A stretch of DNA of 64,000 bases from positions 1-64,000 of the forward strand of contig JAFZGJ010000035.1 in assembly GCA_017555455.1 (NCBI GenBank), read 5' to 3'. This document shows positions 27,763 through 37,262 of this stretch, piece by piece. The notes below the pieces were generated by a model that searched no databases, had not been told where the DNA came from, and worked only from the letters and a program-made list of their open reading frames with translations. Both the position numbers and the translations under genes were made by a program. This DNA is from Lachnospiraceae bacterium. GTDB lineage: Bacteria > Bacillota > Clostridia > Lachnospirales > Lachnospiraceae. How positions within the stretch are numbered: position 1 is the first letter of the stretch; every line of letters starts with the position of its first letter.

Positions 27763-29241
27763 ATGAAAAGTCAAAATTTAACACCGCGTCAGTATCGGAA
27801 AACCAATGGGACGATGTATCTGATTATGGTATTGAATTGTATTTTGTGTGCAGGTGTTGATATCAGTAATATGTCAAAAGGGGCTGTTGTTGGTTCACCT
27901 TATATGCGCTGTGTTGTTTATCTTTTGTTTATTCCGATTTTAGGAGTGGTATTGAAAATATTTGGAGATAAGAAGTTGGCAATGATTATTATGGCAATTT
28001 CTTATTTGGTGATTTATCCTACGGTTGTCTTTGGAAACGGAGTCGGAACCTTGGCTTTGGCATTTCCGGTGTTAGTGGGATTTATGATTTATTTGAATGC
28101 AAGAATCGTATTTTTAGGTTGCGTTTGTACATTTATTATTTGTGCAATTAAGTGTGCGATTGTAAAGTCAGGCGGAGATGTATCCGGTTTTGGAATCGGA
28201 AATGTAATCACCATGACAATGATTATTTGTATTTATGCTTCTTACCGTGCCATTAATCTTTTAATTCTTTTCGACAAAGAGAACCGGGAAGAAGTAGAAG
28301 AAGTGGCAAAGCACAGAGAAGAAGTAGCAATTTCCGTAGCAGGAATTGTGGAGAGATTGGATAACAGTTTCCAGGCTGTTATGAATGAGTTGGATAACAT
28401 CGGTGATGCCATGGGCACGGCTCACATGACCATGGAAAGTATTGCCGGTAGTTCTGAAGATACGGCAAGAGCCGTAAATCAGCAGGCGGATATGACGGGA
28501 CAGATTCAGGCGAAATTGGAAAATACTAATGCAACAGCCATACAGGCAATGGGAACCACAAGTGAATTAAAAGAGGTGGTGAAAAACGGAAAACAGTTGG
28601 CTGATGATTTACATAAACAATCTGTTTTGGTAGATGAAAATACGTCACGGATTTCGGAAACGGTGGCACTGTTAGTTGAAAATGTACAGAAGGTATCCGG
28701 AATTACAGAATCTATTTTAAATATTTCTTCTCAGACAAACCTTCTTGCATTAAATGCTAGTATTGAGGCAGCCAGGGCAGGAGAAGCCGGTAGAGGCTTT
28801 GCAGTAGTTGCTGACCAGATTCGTAATCTGGCAGAAGAAACCAAAGTGTCTACAGAGAAAATTACGGTGATTATCAATGAATTGACTACTATTACCGGTG
28901 AAACCCAGCAGGGAATTGAAGAATCCGTAGAAAGCATTAATGTACAGCGCCGGAAAGTAGAAGAAGTGAACGAAAGTTTTACTCAGGTAGAGGCAGGAAT
29001 GTTGGAATTGGGAGCCGGAGTAGAAAGTATGAGTGGTGAAGTGGAAGAAGTGTTGGAAGCCAACAAAGTGATTGTGGAAAGCATTGATATGTTATCCTCT
29101 ACATCAGAGGAGGTGTCTGCAGAAACACAAAACAGCAAGTCACATATTGATACGGCATTTGACAGCTTAAACCTTTTCTGCGAAACCTTCCAGGGAGCAT
29201 TTGAAGAATTAGAGAATTTAAAACAAACGGCATGTAATTAA
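27763..29241 (+). CDS. Chemoreceptor with polytopic membrane domain, no HAMP
   Basis: 492 residues. Unlike the two classical receptors, the first 170 residues are about six transmembrane helices with short loops and no extracellular sensor. A HAMP domain is not recognisable. From about residue 180 the signalling domain begins, with [16 protein letters not shown] and [19 protein letters not shown] at the tip. Such receptors sense the membrane or energy state, or ligands within the bilayer. Ribosome site AAAGGGG. It ends 27 bases before galK. Confidence 0.9.
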   Translation: MKSQNLTPRQYRKTNGTMYLIMVLNCILCAGVDISNMSKGAVVGSPYMRCVVYLLFIPILGVVLKIFGDKKLAMIIMAISYLVIYPTVVFGNGVGTLALAFPVLVGFMIYLNARIVFLGCVCTFIICAIKCAIVKSGGDVSGFGIGNVITMTMIICIYASYRAINLLILFDKENREEVEEVAKHREEVAISVAGIVERLDNSFQAVMNELDNIGDAMGTAHMTMESIAGSSEDTARAVNQQADMTGQIQAKLENTNATAIQAMGTTSELKEVVKNGKQLADDLHKQSVLVDENTSRISETVALLVENVQKVSGITESILNISSQTNLLALNASIEAARAGEAGRGFAVVADQIRNLAEETKVSTEKITVIINELTTITGETQQGIEESVESINVQRRKVEEVNESFTQVEAGMLELGAGVESMSGEVEEVLEANKVIVESIDMLSSTSEEVSAETQNSKSHIDTAFDSLNLFCETFQGAFEELENLKQTACN

Positions 29242-29268
29242 ATTTAAATAGAAAGAAGGAGATAAATT

Positions 29269-30540
29269 ATGATTACAACAAATTTAAAACAGGCATTTGC
29301 AAACAAGGAATATGATGAGCTATTAAAAGATATTTATTTGGATGATGCAAAAATTGAATATCAGAGAGAACGTTACGTAAAAACTATTTCCAAATTTGAA
29401 GAACTTTACGGCGAAGCTGATGTGGAAATTTACAGTGCACCGGGAAGAAGTGAAATTTCCGGAAACCATACAGACCACCAGCATGGAGAAGTGTTAGCAG
29501 CTTCTATTAATTTAGATGCAATTGCAGTTGTTAAGAAAAATGATATTATCCGTGTTGTATCTGATGATTATGATATGATTACCATTTCTTTGGATGACAT
29601 TTCGAAGAAAGAGGAAGAAGAAGGAACAACCACAGCCTTGATTAAAGGTGTTCTTGCAGGATTAAAGGACAGAGGGAATGAAATCGGTGGTTTTGATGCT
29701 TATATTACCAGTGATGTTTTAATCGGTGCAGGATTATCTTCTTCTGCAGCTTTTGAAACCATTATCGGAACCATTGTTTCCGGACTTTACAATGATATGA
29801 AGGTATCTGCTGTAGATATTGCGATCATTGGTCAGTATGCAGAAAATGTATATTTTGGAAAGCCATGCGGACTTATGGATCAGATGGCTTGTTCCGTAGG
29901 TAGTTTGGTACATATTGATTTTGCAGATAAAGCAAATCCGATCATTGATCCTGTAAGCTTTGATTTTGCAAAATATGGTTACAGTTTATGTATTACAGAT
30001 ACCAAGGGTTCTCATGCAGATTTAACTCATGAATATGCAGCAGTTCCGGCAGAAATGAGAGCAGCGGCAGCAGTTCTGGGAAAAGAAGTGCTTCATGGAA
30101 CTACCCTTGCTGACTTATTGGAAAAAGCAGATGAAATCCGTGAAAAAGCAGGTGACAGAGCGTTCCTTAGAGCGATTCATTTTGTAACAGAAAATGTAAG
30201 AGTACAGAATGCGGTTGCAGCATTGCGGGCAGAAGATTTTGACGGTTTCTTAAAAATGATCAAAGCATCCGGAGATTCTTCTTATAAATATTTACAGAAT
30301 GTATACACCAATCAGGATGTACAGCATCAGAATGTTTCTATTGCGTTAGCAGTAAGTGATGCTATTCTTGGAAACAACGGAGTATGCCGTGTACACGGTG
30401 GAGGATTTGCAGGAACCATTCAGGCATTTGTTAAGGATGAGGCAGTAAAAGAATACAAAGAAACTTTAGACAAGGTATTTGGTGAAGGTGCTTGTGCAGT
30501 TCTCAAGATTCGTAAATACGGCGGAATGAAAGTATTATAG
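29269..30540 (+). CDS. galK: Galactokinase
   Basis: Phosphorylates galactose at C1 in the Leloir pathway. GHMP-kinase fold, 423 residues with an N-terminal extension of about 45 residues. The galactokinase signature reads GRSEISGNHTDHQHGEVLA, the ATP-binding loop is IGAGLSSSAAFE, the catalytic-base region CGLMDQMACSVG, and the C-terminal GGGFAGTIQAF. AAGGAG ribosome site. No galT, galE or galM is in the window. The downstream HD gene starts 16 bases later and proA follows closely, suggesting one transcript. Confidence 0.93.
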   Translation: MITTNLKQAFANKEYDELLKDIYLDDAKIEYQRERYVKTISKFEELYGEADVEIYSAPGRSEISGNHTDHQHGEVLAASINLDAIAVVKKNDIIRVVSDDYDMITISLDDISKKEEEEGTTTALIKGVLAGLKDRGNEIGGFDAYITSDVLIGAGLSSSAAFETIIGTIVSGLYNDMKVSAVDIAIIGQYAENVYFGKPCGLMDQMACSVGSLVHIDFADKANPIIDPVSFDFAKYGYSLCITDTKGSHADLTHEYAAVPAEMRAAAAVLGKEVLHGTTLADLLEKADEIREKAGDRAFLRAIHFVTENVRVQNAVAALRAEDFDGFLKMIKASGDSSYKYLQNVYTNQDVQHQNVSIALAVSDAILGNNGVCRVHGGGFAGTIQAFVKDEAVKEYKETLDKVFGEGACAVLKIRKYGGMKVL

Positions 30541-30556
30541 AAAAGAGTTATTACAT

Positions 30557-31216
30557 ATGATTTCTTATGATAAAATCGTAAATAGTGATGTTATCAGAAC
30601 TTATATTACCAGTGCAGACGAATCTTTGGCTGCACTGGGATTTACAGAACATAGTTTTACCCATGTATTACATGTGGCGGAAACGGCCGGATATATCCTG
30701 AAGACCATAGGCTATGATGAAAGAACCATCGAAATTGCCAAAGTCGCAGGATATCTTCATGATATCGGTAATTTGGTAAACCGGAAAGAACATTCCCAGT
30801 CCGGAGCTGTCATGGCATGGAGTATTTTAAATGATATGGGGGGCGACCCGGCAGAAATTGCATCTATTGTAACTGCTATCGGTAACCATGATGAAGGGAC
30901 GGGAGTTCCGGTAAATGATGTGGCTGCAGCTATGATTCTTGCGGATAAAGCTGATGTACGCCGTTCCAGGGTTCGGAATCGGGATAAATCTACATTTGAT
31001 ATTCATGATAATGTGAATTATTCTGTTATAGAATCTGTATTGGAAATTAACCAAGAGAAAACAGAGATTCAGTTAAATTTAAAATTGGACAGAGAATATG
31101 GTTCCATTATGGATTTCTTTGAAATCTTTATGGAAAGAATGTTGATGTGTCGTAGAGCAGCAGAAAAATTAGGTTTGAAATTTAAACTTAGAATTGATGG
31201 ACAACAGTTGATATAA
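30557..31216 (+). CDS. HD-domain phosphohydrolase
   Basis: 219 residues. The HD metal-binding set is visible: H in EHSFTHVLHVAETA, then AGYLHDIGNLVNRKEHSQSG (HD with a further histidine), and D in ILADKADVRRSR. HD proteins cleave phosphate esters of nucleotides or second messengers; this one has no extra domain to show its substrate. Packed between galK (16 bases) and proA (14 bases). Function is a family-level call only. Confidence 0.85.
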   Translation: MISYDKIVNSDVIRTYITSADESLAALGFTEHSFTHVLHVAETAGYILKTIGYDERTIEIAKVAGYLHDIGNLVNRKEHSQSGAVMAWSILNDMGGDPAEIASIVTAIGNHDEGTGVPVNDVAAAMILADKADVRRSRVRNRDKSTFDIHDNVNYSVIESVLEINQEKTEIQLNLKLDREYGSIMDFFEIFMERMLMCRRAAEKLGLKFKLRIDGQQLI

Positions 31217-31230
31217 GGAGGCAAAAGGGG

Positions 31231-32508
31231 ATGGATATACAAGCTGTCACTGCCAAAATGAAAGCAGACAGTTCCAAAATGGCTGCTTTATCTTTAGAAG
31301 TAAGAAATAACATTTTAAAAAATGTAAAAGAAGCTTTGTTACATAAGAAAGAAGAAATTTTTGCGGCAAACAAAATGGATATGGATGCTGCGGATGAAAA
31401 TGGAGTTACTGAGGCAGTAAAAAAACGTCTCAAATTTGATGAACATAAATTAATGGATGTAACTCAGGGAATGGAAGAACTAATCAAATTAGAGGATCCT
31501 ATTGGAAGAACCCAGTTTAAACGTCAGTTGGATGAAGGGTTAACTCTGCAGCGGATTACTTGTCCTATTGGAGTGGTTGGTATTATTTTCGAAGCAAGAC
31601 CCGATGCTTTGGTTCAAATTTCTTCCCTTTGTATTAAGAGTGGTAACTGTGCGGTTTTAAAGGGTGGGAAAGAAACTACCAATACTAATAGAGTTTTATT
31701 TCAAACGATTTATCAGACCGCAGTGGAATCCGGGGCTCCGGCAGGCTGCATGTATCAGGCAGAGCTTCATAGTGAAATTGATGAGCTTTTAGCCTGTCAT
31801 AAATCGGTAGATTTATTAATTCCAAGAGGGTCTAATAAGTTTGTACAATATATTATGAATAATACCAAGATTCCGGTAATGGGACACGCCGATGGAATCT
31901 GTCATACCTATTTGGATAAAGATGCGGATATGGAAAAAGCAGTTTCCATTATTGTGGATGCAAAAACCCAATATACTGCAGCTTGTAATTCTACCGAAAC
32001 ATTATTGGTGGACAGAGCTATGGCAAAGGAAAACTTAAGTCTCATAGCAGAAAAATTAAAGGAACAAAAGGTAATACTGCATGGAACAAAAGAGGTATCG
32101 GATGTAATATCTTGTGCGATTATGGAAGAAGATGAATTCAATACAGAGTATTTGGATTTAGAAATTTCCATAAAACTGGTAGAAGGAGTAGAGGAAGCCA
32201 TTGAACATATTAATCGTTTTGGTTCTCATCATACAGACTGCATTATCACGGAAAATATGGAAACTGCAGAAAAATTTATGCAGTATGTGGATTCCGCAGG
32301 AACTTATCTGAACTGCTCCACCAGATTTGCGGATGGATTCCGTTATGGTTTTGGTGCAGAAGTAGGAATCAGTACAAGCAAGATTCATGCCAGAGGACCT
32401 GTAGGTTTGGAAGGATTGACTACCTACAAATATAAACTGTATGGAAATGGTCATATAGTTGATGATTATTCCAAAGGAAGAAAACAATTTCATTTTTGTG
32501 AATTATAA
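31231..32508 (+). CDS. proA: Glutamate-5-semialdehyde dehydrogenase (gamma-glutamyl phosphate reductase)
   Basis: Second step of proline synthesis, NADPH-dependent. 425 residues, typical length. Catalytic cysteine in AACNSTETLLVD; other conserved segments are ARPDALVQISSLCIKSGN, LKGGKETTNTN, LIPRGSNKFVQYI, GHADGICHTYLD and EVGISTSKIHARGPVGLEGLTTYKY given in parts. AAGGAGG upstream. The usual partner proB (glutamate 5-kinase) is not in this window. Followed by a clear terminator that closes the galK-HD-proA group. Confidence 0.96.
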   Translation: MDIQAVTAKMKADSSKMAALSLEVRNNILKNVKEALLHKKEEIFAANKMDMDAADENGVTEAVKKRLKFDEHKLMDVTQGMEELIKLEDPIGRTQFKRQLDEGLTLQRITCPIGVVGIIFEARPDALVQISSLCIKSGNCAVLKGGKETTNTNRVLFQTIYQTAVESGAPAGCMYQAELHSEIDELLACHKSVDLLIPRGSNKFVQYIMNNTKIPVMGHADGICHTYLDKDADMEKAVSIIVDAKTQYTAACNSTETLLVDRAMAKENLSLIAEKLKEQKVILHGTKEVSDVISCAIMEEDEFNTEYLDLEISIKLVEGVEEAIEHINRFGSHHTDCIITENMETAEKFMQYVDSAGTYLNCSTRFADGFRYGFGAEVGISTSKIHARGPVGLEGLTTYKYKLYGNGHIVDDYSKGRKQFHFCEL

Positions 32509-32523
32509 TGTGTAGAGATTGAA

Positions 32524-32556
32524 AAGGACTGTTGCCGGGCAACGGTCCTTGTTTTT
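32524..32556 (+). terminator. Intrinsic terminator after proA
   Basis: AAGGAC and GTTGC on the left pair with GCAAC and GTCCTT on the right (32525-32550), then GTTTTTG. Confidence 0.88.
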
Positions 32557-32700
32557 GTGAATATGAAAAGATATGAAAAGTCTATTCAAAATAAGGTAAA
32601 TATATTATAATTGGAAAATATTTATAGTGTAAATTGAAAAATTCAACAAAAGTGAAAAAAACACATATATAGATAGAAAGAATAATAGACGGAGTAGAAA

Positions 32701-33840
32701 ATGAACCATAAAGAACAGGAAAAGCAAAGAAATGATTTGGGAAAAAAAGCGGGGACGGTAGGAATCATAACAAACTTAGCATTAGCTTTAGGAAAATTAA
32801 TAGTGGGAATCTTAGCAGCTTCCGTATCTATTACCGCAGATGCATTGAATAATTTAATGGATGCTGCCAGTTCTATTGTAACTTTAATAGGATTTAAATT
32901 GGCAGAAAAGCCGGCAGACGAAGAACATCCCTTTGGTCATGCCAGAAGTGAATATCTGGCAGGACTGGTAGTTGCCATGATGATATTTGTAGTAGGTTAT
33001 GAATTAGTGTTCAGTTCCATTAAGAAAATGTTCAATCCTTCGCAGGTAAATTTCTCGGCTACGGTAACGGTTGTGTTATTGGTATCCATTGCAGTAAAAT
33101 TTGCACTTTCTGCTTATTATAAAAAAATCGGGCAGGAGATTTCTTCCACTACCTTATTGGCTGCTTCCGTGGACAGCAGAAATGATGTCGTTATGACAAG
33201 TGCTGTTTTTATAGCATCAATGATAGAGTATTTCACCAAAATACAAATTGATGGGTATATAGGTTTGGCAGTAGCCCTGTTTATTGTTTACAGTGGAATT
33301 ATTTTGGCGAAAGAAACCATGTCTCCATTGCTGGGAGAAGGGATTAATGAAGAATTAAAGGAAACCCTGGAGGATTATATTTTATCTTGTCCAAAGGTAG
33401 TGGGCTGCCATGATTTGATTGTACATGATTATGGACCAAATCACCGGTTTGCCAGTATTCATGTGGAAATGGATAAAAATGAAGATCCATTGGTATGTCA
33501 TGAATTAATTGATGACATGGAGCAGGAATGTATGAAAAGCCATGGGGTGCATTTGGTAATCCATTACGATCCTATTGTAACAGATGACCCGGAGGCAGAA
33601 AGACTCAGACAGCTTGTAATTACTATTTTACAGGTAAGGGATGAAAGGTTAACCATTCACGATTTCCGTATGGTTCAGGGGCAGGGACATGAAAATTTGA
33701 TTTTTGATGTTTTGTTGCCGTCAGACTTGAAAGGACAGGAAAAAAGTATCAAAAAATCTATAGAAACAGCTTTGAATACCATTGAGCCCAAAACCTATTA
33801 TACGAAGATTACTTTTGATACAGCATTTGTACATAATTAA
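32701..33840 (+). CDS. Cation diffusion facilitator, probably manganese type
   Basis: 379 residues with six transmembrane helices (about 15-215) and a C-terminal cytoplasmic dimerisation domain plus an extra C-terminal repeat-like part (from about 300). The second helix has NxxxD (in DALNNLMDAAS) and the fifth has DxxxD (in SVDSRNDVVM) where zinc exporters normally carry histidine. DxxxD in helix 5 is associated with manganese or iron export in this family, so I favour Mn(II) efflux. HPFGHARSEYLAGL is the usual CDF loop. No metalloregulator was seen adjacent. Confidence 0.88.
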   Translation: MNHKEQEKQRNDLGKKAGTVGIITNLALALGKLIVGILAASVSITADALNNLMDAASSIVTLIGFKLAEKPADEEHPFGHARSEYLAGLVVAMMIFVVGYELVFSSIKKMFNPSQVNFSATVTVVLLVSIAVKFALSAYYKKIGQEISSTTLLAASVDSRNDVVMTSAVFIASMIEYFTKIQIDGYIGLAVALFIVYSGIILAKETMSPLLGEGINEELKETLEDYILSCPKVVGCHDLIVHDYGPNHRFASIHVEMDKNEDPLVCHELIDDMEQECMKSHGVHLVIHYDPIVTDDPEAERLRQLVITILQVRDERLTIHDFRMVQGQGHENLIFDVLLPSDLKGQEKSIKKSIETALNTIEPKTYYTKITFDTAFVHN

Positions 33841-33900
33841 TTAAGAGAAAATGTAATAGAAATGAACTTGGAGTAGGAACTTTGATTAAGAAGTAATTTG

Positions 33901-33929
33901 TTGCAATAAAAAAATGAATATGATAGAAT
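33901..33929 (+). promoter_or_regulatory. Sigma-A promoter before the kinase/T7SS locus
   Basis: TTGCAA (33901-33906), 17-base spacer, TAGAAT (33924-33929). It lies about 90 bases before the kinase gene that opens the locus. Confidence 0.65.
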
Positions 33930-33934
33930 AAAAT

Positions 33935-33993
33935 TTAAGAAAATTTTAAGAAATATATAAGAATTTTAAGACGAATTTGAACTGAACTTAAGA
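33935..33993 (+). promoter_or_regulatory. Phased TTAAGA direct repeats
   Basis: TTAAGA occurs at 33935, 33946, 33966 and 33988, with ATAAGA at 33957; further copies are at 33841 and 33886. Spacings of 11, 11, 9 and 22 bases are close to one helical turn, like OmpR/PhoP-type binding arrays. They lie just downstream of the promoter, where binding would repress or modulate. Confidence 0.5.
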
Positions 33994-34021
33994 ATAATTC
34001 GGAGAACAAAGGAGTAAGAAG

Positions 34022-36259
34022 ATGGATTTTAACAAAATTTGTCCACATTGTATGCATCAAATAAGTGACGCGGGGATTTGTTCTTATTGTAAGAAAAATC
34101 CAAGAGAATTGGCGGAAGTGAGTCACCAGTTACGTCCATTTACCATTCTTCAGGGGAAATATCTTGTGGGAGATATTTTAGGTGAAGGAGGATTTGGGAT
34201 TACCTATATCGGATTAGATATTAATCTGGAAATTCCGGTAGCCATTAAAGAATTTTATCCTAATGGATTTGTAACCAGGGAATCTGCTGTAACAACAACA
34301 TTAACAGTATATTCCAGCGTGGACACAAGTGTTGTAGAAAAATGGAAAGACAATTTCTTGGGAGAAGCAAGATGTCTTGCAAGATGTGCTAATTTACCCG
34401 GTGTTGTAGGGGTAAAGGACTTTTTCCATGAAAATAATACTGTATATATTGTACAGGAATATTTGGAAGGAGAAACATTAAAAAGTTATATAAAATCCAA
34501 AGGTGGTAGAATTCCTGCGGATGAAGTGATTAAATCAATGCAGCCTGTTATCAATGCTTTGAATGAAGTACATAAACAGGGATTGATTCATAGAGATATT
34601 AGTCCGGATAACATTATGTTATTGAAAAACGGAACTATGAAAGTATTGGACTTTGGTGCAGCAAGAAGCTTTGCAGAAGAAAATGAAAAGAGTAAGTCTG
34701 TATTGTTAAAACCGGGATATGCGCCGGAAGAGCAGTATAGAACAAGAGGAAAACAGGGACCATGGACTGATGTTTATGCGTTGTGTGCAACTATGTATAA
34801 ATGTATCACCGGAGTAACTCCTTTGGAATCCATGGAACGTTTAAGACACGATGAAATGAAATGGCCTACTGAAATGGGCGTGTCTGTTCCTATGAATTTT
34901 GAAAATATATTAAAAAAAGGTATGGCTGTTATTGCAGAGAACAGAATACAAAATATGCAGGAATTGTATGATGCGATTTATAATGGCACTGTTTTAAGCG
35001 AAAATACAGGAGCGATTACCGGTTCAATGACCTCAGCAATGACGGGAGCGGTTCCTCCACCAATAACCTCGGCAATGACGGGAGTAGTTAACGGTCAAAG
35101 AACTTCAGCAATGACGGGAGCAGTTACCGGTCCAATGACCTCAGCAATGACAGGAGCGGTTCACCCACCAATGACTTCAGCAATGACGGGAGCATCTACC
35201 GGACCAATGACCGGTGGAAATAATACAGGAAATTCCAAGATTACAAAGCCTGCATTAATGATTGCTGTAGGAAGCTTTTTGTGTATTTGTTTAATTGCAG
35301 TAGCCGTAATAGCCGGTGGAATGGGTAATAAGAGTAAGAAAGCACTGCAAGTAACAACAACTACAGAAACAACAACTACGGAAAATAAAAAAGTAGAAGA
35401 AACAGCAAAAAAAGCCTCCGAAGCTGACGTTCAGAGAATGCAGGAATTGAAGACAATAGCACAGGAAATGGAAGATATTACAATAGCAGGTGATTTGTTG
35501 GATGAAGTGGACGAAATTTTTAAGGCCAATGAAGGAAGTGAAGAAATTCAGTCATTAGCTAAGGAAATTTACGCAGCTTATTATGGCAAAACTACTGCAT
35601 ATATCGATATGATAAAAGGAATTGAAAACTTTAATATCGACCATTATCGTGAATGTGCTATAAGATATGATGAAATGGAACATTGGAATGCTGAATTAAA
35701 TTGCGGATATGAAAGTCAATTGGCTGATAGTAAGGAAGTATGTAAAAAAGAGTATAAAAACAAGTATGTAAAGCGTTTTGATGATGAATGTATGAAAACA
35801 TTAGGTGAAAACGGTGTTATTTCCAGAACTGTAGCTTGGGATGTATTAAAAGGCATTGAAAATACAGACCTCTATCATGCCGACAGTGCAGGGGATGAGA
35901 ATTACAGATACGATTCCCTCAGACTACGCTATATTGTTGCAAAAATATATAAAATACATAAAGATATTGATGCGGGTATCGATGTGGATACTTTGATTAA
36001 TACAGTGAAAGATGCGATGGTTGAATGCGATTATGATCCAATGTTGGTATATTTATTGGCAATCAATGGATATGAACCGGCTGAGGCATGGATAGAAGAA
36101 ATAGAATTTATCATATCTTCTTATGGTAATTTCGAAGGATATACATATGCAAATGATTCGGATCGGTTGAATTTTGTATATATCTATAATACCAATCCTC
36201 AGGAATATAGAGAATGTAAAGATAGAGTCATAACATATATGCAGGATTATTATTATTAA
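34022..36259 (+). CDS. Transmembrane Ser/Thr protein kinase, first gene of the T7SS locus
   Basis: 745 residues. An N-terminal zinc ribbon (Cys7, 10, 20, 23) is followed by a Hanks-type kinase domain (about 45-310) with GEGGFGITYIG, the ATP lysine in VAIKEF (76), HRDISPDN (Asp192) and DFGAAR (Asp210), so it looks active. Residues 330-400 carry five 12-residue repeats around TSAMTG, rich in threonine. One TM helix (about 409-433) is followed by a Thr-rich linker and a helical extracytoplasmic domain of about 300 residues. The layout matches EssB (cytoplasmic pseudokinase, TM, outside domain), which is otherwise missing here. Likely substrates are the neighbouring FHA partners and its own repeats. 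Confidence 0.92.
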   Translation: MDFNKICPHCMHQISDAGICSYCKKNPRELAEVSHQLRPFTILQGKYLVGDILGEGGFGITYIGLDINLEIPVAIKEFYPNGFVTRESAVTTTLTVYSSVDTSVVEKWKDNFLGEARCLARCANLPGVVGVKDFFHENNTVYIVQEYLEGETLKSYIKSKGGRIPADEVIKSMQPVINALNEVHKQGLIHRDISPDNIMLLKNGTMKVLDFGAARSFAEENEKSKSVLLKPGYAPEEQYRTRGKQGPWTDVYALCATMYKCITGVTPLESMERLRHDEMKWPTEMGVSVPMNFENILKKGMAVIAENRIQNMQELYDAIYNGTVLSENTGAITGSMTSAMTGAVPPPITSAMTGVVNGQRTSAMTGAVTGPMTSAMTGAVHPPMTSAMTGASTGPMTGGNNTGNSKITKPALMIAVGSFLCICLIAVAVIAGGMGNKSKKALQVTTTTETTTTENKKVEETAKKASEADVQRMQELKTIAQEMEDITIAGDLLDEVDEIFKANEGSEEIQSLAKEIYAAYYGKTTAYIDMIKGIENFNIDHYRECAIRYDEMEHWNAELNCGYESQLADSKEVCKKEYKNKYVKRFDDECMKTLGENGVISRTVAWDVLKGIENTDLYHADSAGDENYRYDSLRLRYIVAKIYKIHKDIDAGIDVDTLINTVKDAMVECDYDPMLVYLLAINGYEPAEAWIEEIEFIISSYGNFEGYTYANDSDRLNFVYIYNTNPQEYRECKDRVITYMQDYYY

Positions 36260-36283
36260 TAAAAATACAAAGGAGAAAAGTTT

Positions 36284-36607
36284 ATGGGTAACGAAGTACT
36301 ATTGTATGGAGTAGGTGGCATTATGGCAGGAAATATTTTCCCACTAGAAAACACCACTACAATTATTGGAAGAAATAGCAGTAAGTGTTCTATTATTTAT
36401 CCGGAAAATGCAACAGGAGTAAGTGGCATCCACTGTCAGGTTAGGGCAGCATATCCCTATCTGGAAATTACAGATTTAGGTTCTACTTACGGAACATTTT
36501 ATGAAAATGGTGTAAAAATGCAAAAAGACACTACCTATAGGTTACAAAATAACGAAGCTTTTTATATTGGCGAAAAGAAAAACAGATTTATTGTAAAGAT
36601 TAAATAA
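36284..36607 (+). CDS. Stand-alone FHA-domain protein
   Basis: 107 residues, a single FHA phosphothreonine-binding domain. Canonical contacts are present: IIGRNSSKC (Gly-Arg), GVSGIHCQV (Ser-x-x-His) and DLGSTYGTF. The stretch YPENATGVS is nearly repeated as YPENANGIS in the membrane FHA protein at 38.2 kb, so the two domains are close paralogues. AAAGGAG ribosome site. Placed directly after the kinase, it is a natural reader of the kinase's phosphothreonines. Confidence 0.9.
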   Translation: MGNEVLLYGVGGIMAGNIFPLENTTTIIGRNSSKCSIIYPENATGVSGIHCQVRAAYPYLEITDLGSTYGTFYENGVKMQKDTTYRLQNNEAFYIGEKKNRFIVKIK

Positions 36608-36632
36608 TAAAAAACGAAAAGAGGAAAAGAAA

Positions 36633-37262
36633 ATGGAAATGAGAAAATGTATTAACGGGCACTATTATGATGTATCAATTCATTCAAGCTGTCCATATTG
36701 TGAAAATAAAGGTGGAGATAATTCTATGACAGTTGGTTTTGCACCTAGTGCGGCTATGCAGCCGGATGGTGATTCCAAAACTTTACCAATTGGATACCAG
36801 AGTATGGCACCTCAGGTTGAAAACAGAGCTCCTGTGAATACATATAGCAGTCCTGCAGTAAACGTAGATGATGATGATAACAGAACTGTGGCAATCATTC
36901 ATAAAGAAATGGGTGTGGATCCTGTTGTAGGATGGTTAGTATGTCTTAACAATTCCCAGAAGGGAAGAGATTATAGAATTCATTCTGATAACAATTATGT
37001 TGGTAGAAGTGATAGAATGGATGTTTGTATCAAAGGTGACGAAACAATTTCTAGAGAAAATCATGCAATTGTCAGCTATGACGGAAGAGACAATGTTTTC
37101 TATTTTTCACCAGGTGATGGAAGAAGTATTGTAAGAGTAAATGATAAAGCTGTTTTCAATACTGTGGAATTAAAAGCATATGATGTAATTACTGTTGGAA
37201 AAACTAATTTATTATTTATTCCATTATGTGGTGAAAAATTCGAATGGAGTGCGGTTGAATAA
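36633..37262 (+). CDS. Zinc-ribbon plus FHA-domain protein
   Basis: 209 residues. The N terminus (MRKCINGHYYDV...SSCPYCENK) is a CxxGH...CPYC zinc-ribbon, similar in position to that of the kinase. A low-complexity linker (about 30-85) leads to an FHA domain at about 98-205 with NYVGRSDRMDVCI, ETISRENHAIVSYD and a DVITVGKTNLLF end. The stop codon overlaps the start of the next gene (TAATG), so translation is coupled to the phosphatase. Confidence 0.9.
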   Translation: MEMRKCINGHYYDVSIHSSCPYCENKGGDNSMTVGFAPSAAMQPDGDSKTLPIGYQSMAPQVENRAPVNTYSSPAVNVDDDDNRTVAIIHKEMGVDPVVGWLVCLNNSQKGRDYRIHSDNNYVGRSDRMDVCIKGDETISRENHAIVSYDGRDNVFYFSPGDGRSIVRVNDKAVFNTVELKAYDVITVGKTNLLFIPLCGEKFEWSAVE

